A DNA stretch of 64,000 nt from Amyelois transitella (Eukaryota; Arthropoda; Insecta; Lepidoptera; Pyralidae): positions 9,164,001 through 9,228,000 of the forward strand of contig NC_083512.1 in NCBI RefSeq assembly GCF_032362555.1. Direction: 5' to 3'. Of this stretch, positions 48,180 through 59,100 are shown one piece after another; within the stretch, counting starts at the first letter, position 1; each line of letters starts with the position of its first letter. A program made the translations under genes and the position numbers. The notes beneath the pieces are model-generated. The model ran no database searches. It saw only the letters and a list, made by a program, of their open reading frames with translations, and was not told the DNA's origin.

Positions 48180-50807
48180 AGTGTAAGAGAAGTATTGAAA
48201 GTTACCAAGCCAAATGAGAAGATTATTATGTTAGGTGATTTTAATGGATGGGTGGGTGTAAAGCGTGATGGATATGAAAAGGTGCTTGGTGCGTTTGGTG
48301 ACGAAAAGGTGAATGATAATGGAAGAAGTGTATTAGAAATTTGTCTAGAGTGGGATCTTTTTGTGTCGAACTCAATGTTTCAACATAAAGAGATCCACAC
48401 CTACACAAGAGTGGAAGGTATTTTAAAAAGTATGATAGACTTTGTGATTGTAGATGAAAGATTGAAGAACAAAGTGCTGGATACCCGTGCATATCGCGGT
48501 GCTGGCATTGACTCGGACCATTTACTGGTGATATCCCGGATAAGGGGTATCTTCAATCGCTGGCGGCACAGGGTAAGGGAGCAAACCAGCGCTTTGGAAA
48601 GAGTAAAAGTAGAAAATTTGCAAGATATGGATGTAGGTAAGAAGTATATTAATAGACTGAAGGATGAATTTGAAGATTTAGAGGAAATGAGCGATATTGA
48701 AGATGGATGGAAGGAATTTAAAGAAAGAATTGTGAAAGTAGCTGTTGAAGTGTGTGGTGTAAGTAGAAGAAGGAAAGGAAAAAATCACAAAAATGCGTGG
48801 ATGAGTAAAGATGTGCAAGAACTTGTGCGATTAAAGAAGAAAGCATGGCTGGATTTGTTAGCAGCAAAAGCTAACTTAAGAATGCAAGAGGTTATAGATG
48901 AAGATGTGAATGAAGCACGTAAGGAATATAAGAAAATGAAAGATTTGGTTAAGAAAGCTGTGATTAGAAAGAAAGAAGAGTATAAAGAGGATTTTGATAA
49001 AAGGCTATCAGAAGACTTTCAGTCAAATCTGAAAGTATTCTGGAAATCCGTAAGGTCAGCCCGAGGAAATACTATAACCAGAGAGCTGACTAGGATCAGA
49101 TGCCAGGATGGTAGCGTTGTGAAAGGAGAAGAATGTGTACTAAAGATATGGAAGGACTATTTTGAAAGTTTATTTGAAAAAAAGGAAGGAAATAAGAAAG
49201 ATTTCTGCTATAGCGAAGAAAAAGAGAATGAGATGGAAGGCGAAATTGAAATGTTCGAAATTGTGGAAGCACTTAAGAGTATGAAAGCGGGAAAGGCTGC
49301 TGGGTGTGATAGAGTGTCGGTCGAGATGCTTAAAGCAGGAAAAGGCGTAGTAGCTAGTCAGTTGTACTGCCTTTTCAATTTGTGTTGGAGAAGCGGCCGA
49401 GTACCAAAAGATTGGTGTAAGGCTGTTATCGTGCCACTTTACAAAGGAAAAGGGTCACAGCTGGACTGCAAAAATTATCGTGGTATAAGCCTGCTTAGCG
49501 TCGTCGGCCAATTGTATGCTAAGGTATTGATTAATAGAGTCAGGAATGAAACTGATGACAAAATATGGGATGCTCAAGCGGGATTTCGAAAGGGAATGGG
49601 ATGTACTGATCAGGTCTTTTCCTTGCGGTGCATAGCCGAAAAGTTTTTGGCCAAGAGTCAAAAAGTCTATTGCACATTCGTAGATCTGGAAAAGGCCTAT
49701 GACAGAGTTGAGAGGAATGAATTGTGGTCAGCACTTTCTATGCATGGGGTGAGCAGTCTCTTAATACGAGCACTGAAATCCTTATATGAGGATTCGAGTG
49801 CTTGTGTCAGGATAAACGGAGCGCACACTGAGTGGTTTAAGATTGAGAAAGGCGTTAGGCAAGGATGTGTTGCGTCACCGTGGCTGTTCAACCTATTTAT
49901 GGATAGCTGTTTGACAGATTTGAAAGAGTCTAAAAGTGGATTAAGGATGAATGAGTTACTCGTCAAATGTCTGCTCTATGCCGACGATCAGGTTATACTG
50001 GCGTCATCAGCGGAGGAGTTACAGGAGATGGTAAACTGTATGCATGAAGCTTTAAAAGAGAAAGGAATGAAAGTGAACGTAAGTAAAACTAAAACACTGG
50101 TTTTTGAAATGGAGAAAGAAATGACAGCATGTAATATTTTGATTGGAGGAGAAAAAGTGGAACAAGTGAAAGAGTTTGTATATCTAGGATCAAAGTTTAC
50201 ATCAGATGGCAAGTATGATAGTGATATTGAAAGGAGAGTGAACGCGGGGAACATGGTGAATGGAGCTTTGCATGCCTTTATGAGCAGTCAGAAACTATCC
50301 AAAAAGGCTCGACTGGCTGTGCACAGGGGCGTGTTGGTCCCGACATTAATGTATGGGAGTGAAAGTTGGGTATGGCAAAAGAAGCATGAAAGCAGAATAA
50401 ATGCAGTGGAAATGAGAGCGTTAAGGAGTATGATGGGTGTGAAATTGAGTGACAGGATAAGGAACAGCGTGATAAGGGAATGTTGTGATGTGAAAGAAGA
50501 TGTAGTTACAGGAATAGAAAAGGGTATGTTAAGATGGTTCGGTCATGTGGAGAGGATGAATGAAAGCAGGTTGACTAAGTAGATATACAAGGAGAGTGTG
50601 GAGGGAAAGGTCGGAGTGGGAAGACCTAGACGAACGTATCTTGATCAAATTAAGGACGTCCTGGTAAAGGGTCAGGTCAAAAGTACCCGAAACCGCCGAG
50701 CTTGTATGAAGAGAGTTATGAATGTGGACGAAGCGAAAGAAGTATGCAGAGATCGTGGCAAGTGGAAAGAGGTAGTCTCTGCCTACCCCTCCGGGAAAGA
50801 GGCGTGA
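48180..50807 (+). pseudogene. LINE endonuclease/reverse transcriptase ORF, truncated
   Basis: The frame reads through the C-terminal half of an apurinic-type endonuclease (IIMLGDFNGWVG, SMIDFVIV, DSDHLLVISR) and then a whole reverse transcriptase. The RT blocks are AGKAAGCDRVSVEMLKAG, WCKAVIVPLYKGKGSQ, DAQAGFRKGMGCTDQVF, CTFVDLEKAYDRVERNELW, VRQGCVASPWLFNLF and the catalytic LLYADDQVILA. The conserved tail includes MLRWFGHVERMN and VGRPRRTYLDQIKDVL. One in-frame stop (TAG, 50580-50582) interrupts the tail before the frame continues to 50807. The open start codon at 48171 belongs to the target duplication, not to the LINE. I favour RTE over other clades from the tail and the FVDLEKAYD motif. 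Confidence 0.88.
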
Positions 50808-50827
50808 TTTTATGTATGTATGTATGT
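48180..50827 (+). mobile_element. 5'-truncated RTE-like LINE with 14-bp target duplication
   Basis: A 2,648-bp insert flanked by AAATAATGAAAAAT at 48166-48179 and 50828-50841. The 3' end is an (ATGT)n run, as in RTE-type LINEs. The 5' part of the endonuclease is missing. At least four shorter tails of the same family lie in this window (4.5, 18.5, 22.0 and 47.9 kb), so the family has been active for some time. The perfect target duplication makes this copy young. Confidence 0.9.
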
Positions 50828-50930
50828 AAATAATGAAAAATGTGAAAAAAGGGGTAAATTATTCATCCTCGAGGGCTTCAACGATGCCCAAAATAACTAT
50901 TCCTCGCGGACGAAGTTCGGGCACAGCTAG

Positions 50931-51327
50931 TAAATTATAAAACGCAGTACCTTTGATTCAATTATAACCTACATCAGTCTTTTGTATGAATATTTTAGTA
51001 GAGCAACACATAAGTTTTGAAAGTGTATTTTTTAGGACGCAATTATAGATAGAAAAAATGATATAACAAATATTGAATAAGTCATCAATTGTATTAAAAA
51101 AATATAAACATATGAAAAATTATCAGTTAACTTGATTATTAACAGTATTGAGTGATGTGAAAGAACATGAGAAAGATGATGAGACTAGAATGAAACAAAT
51201 CAACCTATTGCTTGAATTGTAAGTACACAGGTTCAAATAAAATTATTATTCTTTTTAATTCTATCAAAGTTCCTTTTCATCTTTCCCGATTGTATGGCTT
51301 AATTTCTAAATAGTTCTTTAAGTCAAT
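50931..51327. other. Spacer 3' of peroxiredoxin
   Basis: AT-rich, should include the peroxiredoxin 3' UTR on the minus strand. No further gene. Confidence 0.4.
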
Positions 51328-52382
51328 TTATTTAGTGATTTTTTCAAAATACTTTTTCTTTTCATCAGGGTTCGGTATAATCTGAAATGAATAAAATGTA
51401 TTTATTATATCAAATATATATATATATATATATATATAAAAGTGATTATTTTTACAGTTGTAACTATTTCTTGAGATCACGCTTACTTACAGTGTCTTGT
51501 CCAGGTTTCCATCCTGCAGGACACACCTCACCATGTTTGTCAGTGTACTGAAATGCTTGAACTAATCTTAGAGTTTCATCAACAGACCTTCCCACTGGCA
51601 GGTCATTCATTGTGATTTGCCTTAAAATGCCTTTGTCATCAATTATAAACAATCCTCTTAACGTGTGTCCTAGATCTTCTAAGAACACCCCATAATCTTT
51701 TGCTATTGAATGGGTTAAATCACTTAGAAGAGGTATATTAATTTTCCCCAAACCGCCTTCCTTACGGGGAGTGTTGATCCAAGCTAAATGTGTGAAATGT
51801 GAGTCTACGGAGCAAGCCACTACTTCCGTATTAATTTTTTTGAATTCCTCAATTCTTTCCGAAAATGCTAATATTTCAGTAGGACATACAAATGTGCTGA
51901 AAATAAAATTTTAATTAGTTATTTAGTAAATTTGTAGTAAGAAACTAGTTAAGTTATTACTTTGTGTTTAATTAAATTTAAGTGTCGCCTTGCTTACTAT
52001 AAACAATAGTACTTACAAATCTAAAGGATAGAAGAAGAATACCAGATATTTGCCTTTATAACTGGACAAGGAGAGTTGCGTAATTTCACCATTGATAACA
52101 GCGGTAGCTTCCCACTCTGGTGCCGGTTTTGAGACTGGAATAATTAATTTCCATAGATTAAACTAAAAATTACACTTTTACTAAGTTATACCAAAACAAG
52201 TTTCGTTGTTTGTACTCACTCACAGCTTTCGTAAATTGTAACTTATGATCAACTTTTCGGGCACCACCAGGAAAAACATTACCACTTCCAAATGAATAAC
52301 AAGAGTCACTTTCAAAATACGAAGAACTGCAATATTTACTTAAAGTTAGTAATATAATCAATGATTTGAACATTAAATGCAT
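51328..52382 (-). CDS. Prx4: Secreted 2-Cys peroxiredoxin (Prx4 type)
   Basis: Exons (minus): 52382-52220, 52134-52017, 51896-51491 and 51381-51328, in phase, 246 residues. The start [20 protein letters not shown] is a signal peptide, so the protein enters the ER or is secreted. It shows [20 protein letters not shown], the peroxidatic site FTFVCPTE, the GGLG motif (GGLGKINIP), the resolving cysteine [14 protein letters not shown] and a C-terminal YF helix ([11 protein letters not shown]). GGLG plus YF mark the hyperoxidation-sensitive type. The frame would also read on past the donor at 51491 to a nearby stop (SKRDLKK), but the spliced end [12 protein letters not shown] is the family's normal one. 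It reduces hydrogen peroxide using thiol partners such as protein disulfide isomerases. An AT microsatellite lies in the last intron (51410-51441). Confidence 0.95.
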
Positions 52383-53101
52383 TTTCAAAACTCGGTTAAC
52401 GTTAATTTAGACAAGCTACAAGTAAAGCAAAACACGGATTTTAATAAATAGTATCGGCTAGCAGAGAGACGCTTGTAACTTTTTTTTTATCTACAATTTT
52501 TTGTAAGTACACGTACACGTAGGTAAAGATAGCACACCGAGAAAGAGTTACGTTCCGTTCTACAAAATTAAGGGAACAATTTATTTATGATATTTTTTTT
52601 TCAGATTCTCTAAGTATAAATTAAATTAAAAGCTTGTTTTCTATTAAAATATAGTTCATATTACTTTAAATGTACAATTTAAATGTATGCTGTCTAAGGG
52701 TTTCGATATACATCGATAATCGAATGGAAGTCGGAATCGTCTAATACTTATTGACTGATATTAAATACGAAATGTGTCACATCACTACTCGGATTGTGCG
52801 CTTCGTTCGCGATCACTGAATGTTTTATTAATTTCATAGTTTTTTATTCTAAATGTAAAGTAAAATTTGGAAAATGCGTTTTTATTCAGTTATCTTTCAC
52901 TTTTCATAATTTCGATTGAAGTGGCGTCCATCGCAAACTCTTGCGGTAAGTTCGGAAGTTTACTAGCAAATCCACTTGTCGTTCACTATGGCGGTCTTCA
53001 TTTACATTACTTCGATGCTATCGTCGTAAATAATTTTATCACGTCTGCCAAATGGTGATCTGCAGTACTGTTTCTAGCCGTATGTTTGGACATTGTTTTA
53101 G
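52383..53101. promoter_or_regulatory. Shared divergent promoter region, Prx4 and KMT2 gene
   Basis: About 720 bp between two divergent start codons. A likely non-coding first exon of the KMT2 gene ends at a strong donor (TTGCG|GTAAGT, exon end 52945). The acceptor (TTTTAG) lies directly before the ATG at 53102. No TATA element is assigned. Confidence 0.5.
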
Positions 53102-56100
53102 ATGGACGTACCGGACGAGAGTGTATTAGACGTAGATTTGTTAGCTGACGATGGTTCAGAAGAAGAAGGCGAAGCGCAGCCATCATCAGGTACGCTCCCC
53201 GCCTTTTTGTTGCATGCTTTTTACATCCACACAAGAATTATTCAATTCAATACTTACCTTTTAATGTATCCCCATTTCTGTGAAATCTACTCATGGTATA
53301 TTAAGTTGCTATCCCCTGATATAAGCCAGATAGGTCCTAGCCTTTGTAAGTAAAGATTATTTTTCATAAGTAGGTTGTTATTTGGAGAATATATTCTTAC
53401 CAAGTTTTCTGGGTGTTGTAAAAACATACCATAAGTAATGTTTAGTTTTGCAATGATACCAATCCATCTCAATATTGATTATATTAATAGATCCACCATG
53501 AGAATCAATCAAGAGCTTGGTATCAAAATGCTTACTTATAGGGACTGATTGCAGCTACAAAAGAAAGATTGTTAAGATGATACTTATATTTTATTTATTT
53601 TGTTATAATAGAAAGACCGACAGCAACTTATAAATAGTCAAATACAATACAGTTAGCCTGCAAAAGAGCCAATGAAAGGTCGTCACAAAATAAAAAAAAC
53701 CAGAATTGATAACTAAAGTTGAACACTGGAAACATATAGCTTTGAGTAAGAATTGCAACAGAAACTTTAAATTAATAAAATATAATAATGTTATGTCAAT
53801 ACTTGTAGATTATCATACATACATCACATATCCCTTTGGGGCTAGACAGACCCAAGACTAAGGTTATGTTTAGCTGGATGGCATGAATGAGACAGATTGT
53901 AATATTTGGAGATAGAGAAAATGTGATATTTTGTGTGTAGCAAACACACAATAAATAATATAGATGCATAGTGTTGATGACATAAAAGCAGTCCCCATAT
54001 TCATACCATCATCCTTCATAAGCCAAAATGGAATGACGGAACTGCAGTTAAGAGCAAGTAGATGATAATAATATAGAAAATATTTGTTAGATTTCTACTT
54101 AGGACCTGGGTCTACGCCTACATCATGCGCGTCGTCACCACGCGGGGAGGAGCCTGCGTCCCCGGCTGGGACAATGTCACAGCCCTCGTTCTTCCATCCC
54201 TACACCCGCCCATTCTTTACCTCTGCCCGTCGAGGCCCAGGCAGGCCGAGAAAGGAAGGCCCCAAGTTGACTAAAGAAGGCAAAATTGTCAGAAGGTAAG
54301 GAAGTAATAAAATTTCAATCCATTCATCCCTTGTTAGTTTGCGTGAAGCATTTTCTACCTACCATACATTCTTCTTCCTCCTGTTGCATCCTCACCACCC
54401 TGGAGAGGAGCCTGGGGTATGCCATTGACCGTAAATCTTGATTTGGGTGAGTCAGGTTTTTACACTAAGCGACTCATCTGACCTCTGCAGGGGAACCTAA
54501 CCCATATTGGATTATGGTTACCTATCCAGTTGCCTGAATGTGCTGTTTCGTTACAATGAAATGCAAGTTGTTTATTGTAAACTCTTTATTGCATATAAAA
54601 AAAAAATTAACAAATTTTCTTTGTCTAATTGACTAACTTATCTTTTTATGGATTGTGTTTATAGATAATCAGGCATAGAACAACAATTTTTCAACTGCAA
54701 TGTTTTTTTTTAAGCCAGTTTCTCACATGAGAGTCATAATTTTTGTTGTTTAGATATCGGGCTAACCCTGGGTCTGTCCGTGGTGCTAAGCGACATCGCG
54801 GCAGCCGTGAGGACTCATTGGAAGATGTGATGGACGAGGACGACTTCACCATGCCTGCGCCAGAGGAACCACCTTTCATGCCTGAGAAATGGTATTAAAA
54901 TTAATTATAGATTTTATGAGCAATTAAAAAATATATATTTAAAGTTTCCTTTCTATTCTTCAATTTTTTCAGTAAACCCAATAACAGTGAAGCTACTTTA
55001 ACACTACAATTTGTGAAATAATTGATGCCTTGCCTTAATGCATATTTTCTATTCGTCTCATCCTAGGCCAGGAAAACTATGCGCTCTTTGCAACTTAAGC
55101 GAACGAAGCCAGCTGGGACAAGGCGAAATGCGGCAGATCCTATGCAGCATCGAGGGCGAGACTGGCCTGAACTCTGGCGGGGCCACGCCCACTAACGTCC
55201 CCACTCCCACTAGTACCCCCACCACCCCTGTGCCCGCAGGGTTGGCATCCCCTCCACCTGAAATGGAGAATCAGCAACAGTTGGCATTACCGCTCAGCCG
55301 GAGGCAGAAAGCATTCAATAAGTGCAAGTATGTATATAAACTTTTTAACAAGTTTTGCAAAAATTCATTTACAAACAAACATGATTGGCTTCTCCTACTT
55401 CTTTTTACAAGTAAACACTAGGTTACATAAAAAAAACCTATCAATTTATACAACTTCCAAGTTTGTTAATTATCTATTATATTTCTTACAGGACACCTTT
55501 ATTCAATATGGAACACACAGATGAACTTTCAATAATTGGCTATCAAGAATCTCTAGAGCTCCCTGGTGTAGTGTCTTCCGGGGCCTTTTACCTTCACCGT
55601 TGTTGCCTAGATTTCAGCCCACCATTCCAGGACCAGGTGGCAACTGGATCTACTTCAGAAGAAGAGAAGGAATCACTAGAAGATGCGAGGATAAGAGGAA
55701 TTGTAACCACAGCATTGCAAAGAAAATGTGCCTTTTGCTTAAGATTTGGTGCTAGTATACCATGTAAAGTAAGTGTTTTGTCATAAATTGATTATGAGTA
55801 TGTTTTGCGCCGTTTCGTCATTTATTATATTAACTTATCTTTTATTATTTTTTGCAGATGAGCTGCAGTAAATATTACCATCTGCCGTGTGTGTTAGCGT
55901 CCGGCGGTTTCATTGACTTTCAGACTAAATCTTCATTCTGCAAGGACCATTTATATCAAGTGCCACTTGTCTGTGAGTAAAATACTTATCAAGAATTATT
56001 TTGGTATTAAACAATATTTTTATTTTTAATATGTAGCTTTTCCTGATTGCAATTTCATCTGTTAGCTTCAAAGTTTGATGTCTGGGCAAGACAGCAAGCA

Positions 56101-59100
56101 GTATACTTATTATTATGTGTATTACAAACTTTTTAAATAGATTGGTAATTGGTTTTTGTTCTCATGTCGCCAGGTACCGCTGACATAGAATGCCGAACCT
56201 GCCACACCATCGGCGACCTCGCCAACTTGATGACGTGCGTGACGTGCGGGGCGCACTACCACGGCACCTGCGTGGGGCTCGCGCAACTGCCAGGTTTGTG
56301 GATTCATGTTTATAATATTACAAAGATTTTGAAAATTTAATGCCTTTTGCAATAATTTAAAATTCTAATCTCCTTTTTATTTTTTGTAAATGGTTGTTTG
56401 TCTTCCAAATAAATAAACCCTGTGATGACCAAGCGCTTGATGGGCAAGTTACTTTTCCAGTTTCAGACGTGATAACTTGTGACTAAGATGTATAATATAT
56501 TCTCTCTAAACAGGAGTGCGATCTGGCTGGTCGTGTCGCACGTGCCGCGTGTGTCAAGTGTGCCGCGGAGAGGCGGCCACCACCCCGGGCTCCGACTGGC
56601 GAGCCGTGACGTGCGAGCAGTGCGACAAGTTGTACCACGCGACTTGTCTCAGGCCCATGATGGCGACTGTTCCCAAGTATGGTTGGAAGTGCAAGGTGTG
56701 TATGACTTAAATATACATTTACTAGCGACCCGCCCCGGCTTCGCACGGGTGCAAAATTATAAATGTTATTATACATAAAAACCTTCCTCTTGAATCACTC
56801 AACCCGTTACAAAAAATCGCATCAACATCCGTTGAGTAATTTTAAAGATTTAAGCATACAGACAAACAGACTAAAATAGCGACTTTGTTTTATACACTAT
56901 GTAGTGATACTAATGGTTACTTCAGGAGCAGGGTCATAATATAAATAAGCGAGCCTGAGCTCTTCAGACAATAATTATTCCAATAACTCGTCGATCCTTC
57001 GCATAGAAAAATGTGAATGAATCAAGCAAAGTATGCATAGATCTTGGCAGGTGGGAGTATATAGTTAGTCTGCTCACACCACCGATAAAGTAGTGTAATG
57101 AAAAATATCCTTTTTTTTTGTGCCCAGTGTTGCCGCGTGTGTTCGGACTGCGGAGCGCGGTCCCCGGGCGCGGGCCCGTCGTCGCGCTGGCACGCGCACT
57201 ACACGGTGTGCGACTCGTGCTACCAGCAGCGGAACAAGGGCTCGTGCTGCCCTCTGTGCCGCCGCGCCTACCGCGCCGCCGCCTACCGCGACATGATACG
57301 CTGCACGCTCTGCAAGAGGTCAGTGGGGCAGCTCTGTGATACCTACAGGGCGGCAGAGAGTACATTATTATGCTTTGTGGTCGATGAATGGTCTAAGGTC
57401 CTTTTGAATGTCTCAACTACCCAGAACCAGTTGAGTTAGTCGTTTCATATTCCATATCATTCAATCGAAGGTAATAGAAAATCACAGAGGTGAGGTATGG
57501 AATCATTACTCTGAAACTGAAGAAACAAAACTAGCCATCTCATGAACCTATTCAGAAATGTTGATGATGACTTACAACTATGTCAATCTTTGAGTTAAAA
57601 GAATACTGAAGATTAGCCTTGTCAGTGTTCATTAAAAACCCTGCAGGTAATTAATAACAAGTCAAAAATATCCATAAATTCAAATTCTACTGACAATTCT
57701 GCAGATTATCACGGTCAAACAAAAAATATACCAAGTGTTTTATTTGAGTTTGTGTCTTCAATCTGCTTGATGGTAAGCAAGATGGTAAGTTATTGGTAAC
57801 TTTGTTATTATCACTCTTTCTTAACAACAATTTTATTGGCAGGTATGTGCACGGGATGTGCGACCCAGATGCAGAACCGCTACAGCACAAGCAAAACAAA
57901 GAGAAGAACCCGGGTTATGAGTACAACTGCCCAATCTGCAAGAACCATATGCAGATGACTGGCACGAAGGCTGGCTGTGAGTACTTAGGAAATACACAAT
58001 CTTCAAAAGTTACATTCAACAAACCTATCTTGATGAAACTAGAAAATTTCCTGGTAAAAATTACCCTTAACAGACAAGCTTGAATGTGGATGAAGCAAAT
58101 GAAGCATACATATGAATGGGTTTTCAATGCGTTGAGATTCACCCCTTTAGGCTTGAATGTAAGGCAAGCGTGCAACCAAATCAGCATTATGCTCTATGCA
58201 TGTTACTCCAAACACCACAATTAATCGATTATGAACAGATATCGAGTCACTGAATGCTTTTACCAAATCGAGGATTCAATGTTATAATAATAAATTATAC
58301 CTACTTGTGCTTTTAGCCTTCGAAGATGAAAACACCGCGTCAACATCACAAGATTCGTCATTCGGTGACGAGAATTCGCAACATGAACAAGATCCTCTCG
58401 CTATGGAAACCGTTACTAAGGTGAGGTTATCAGACCTATTAAAATAATTACACACCATGTTACCTTTTATTCTTATCTACAGTAAAATTTTATTCATGAT
58501 TCATGTTTTTCTTGTTGAACATTTTATACTTGAGAACTTGAATGTGACGTCAAAGATATAATTTGAAAATTGATTTTCAGTCCGACGTCGGCCTCGGCAA
58601 AGGCAAACCCTACAACGTGTCATCGAAAATAGCTAAGAAAAAGATGGGCGGTTACAAATTGAAGGGCGGATTCCCTCCGGCCGGCAAGCTTGGGTTCCAA
58701 AAACGCCAACGCTCAGTACTAGAGTTTGGTAGAAAACGCGGCTCCAAGCCAAAAATGCGCGGCGTATTTGGAGTCCCAGGGTTAGGGCTGCAGAGACCCC
58801 AGGCCCCAGATAATAAGCTACCGGAGGACGATCCCGGTGAGAAGGCTTCAAATGGTTAGAGTTTCATTTGTTTTGTTTTGTCCAAGGATAATGGGGTTTT
58901 CGAAATGGGACACAAGTTGCACTACTGAATCATAATGAATTCCATCCATCTTTTTTCAAAACTTGATTTAATTTAATTTCGCTTTTAAATTAATTTTAAT
59001 TTCATGTTGTAATGTGACCATTTACCTGCTAGGTGCATTTGTTCCATCAAATAACATGTTTTTTATCATTTGTTTAACAGTTAATTTGAACATGCTGCTA

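Larger units (their letters stand above)
48036..50930 (+). mobile_element. Helitron-like element split by a LINE
   Basis: Same family as 35055-35314. The left part 48036-48179 starts TCTATACTAATATTATAAAG. The right part 50828-50930 ends GGGCACAGCTAG followed by T. The two parts join into one complete element once the LINE and one copy of its target duplication are removed. Confidence 0.75.

Noticed and set aside
51464-51490. Read-through end of peroxiredoxin exon 3 (SKRDLKK)
   Set aside because: A strong GTAAGT donor precedes it, and the spliced exon 51381-51328 gives the family's usual C-terminal YF helix.
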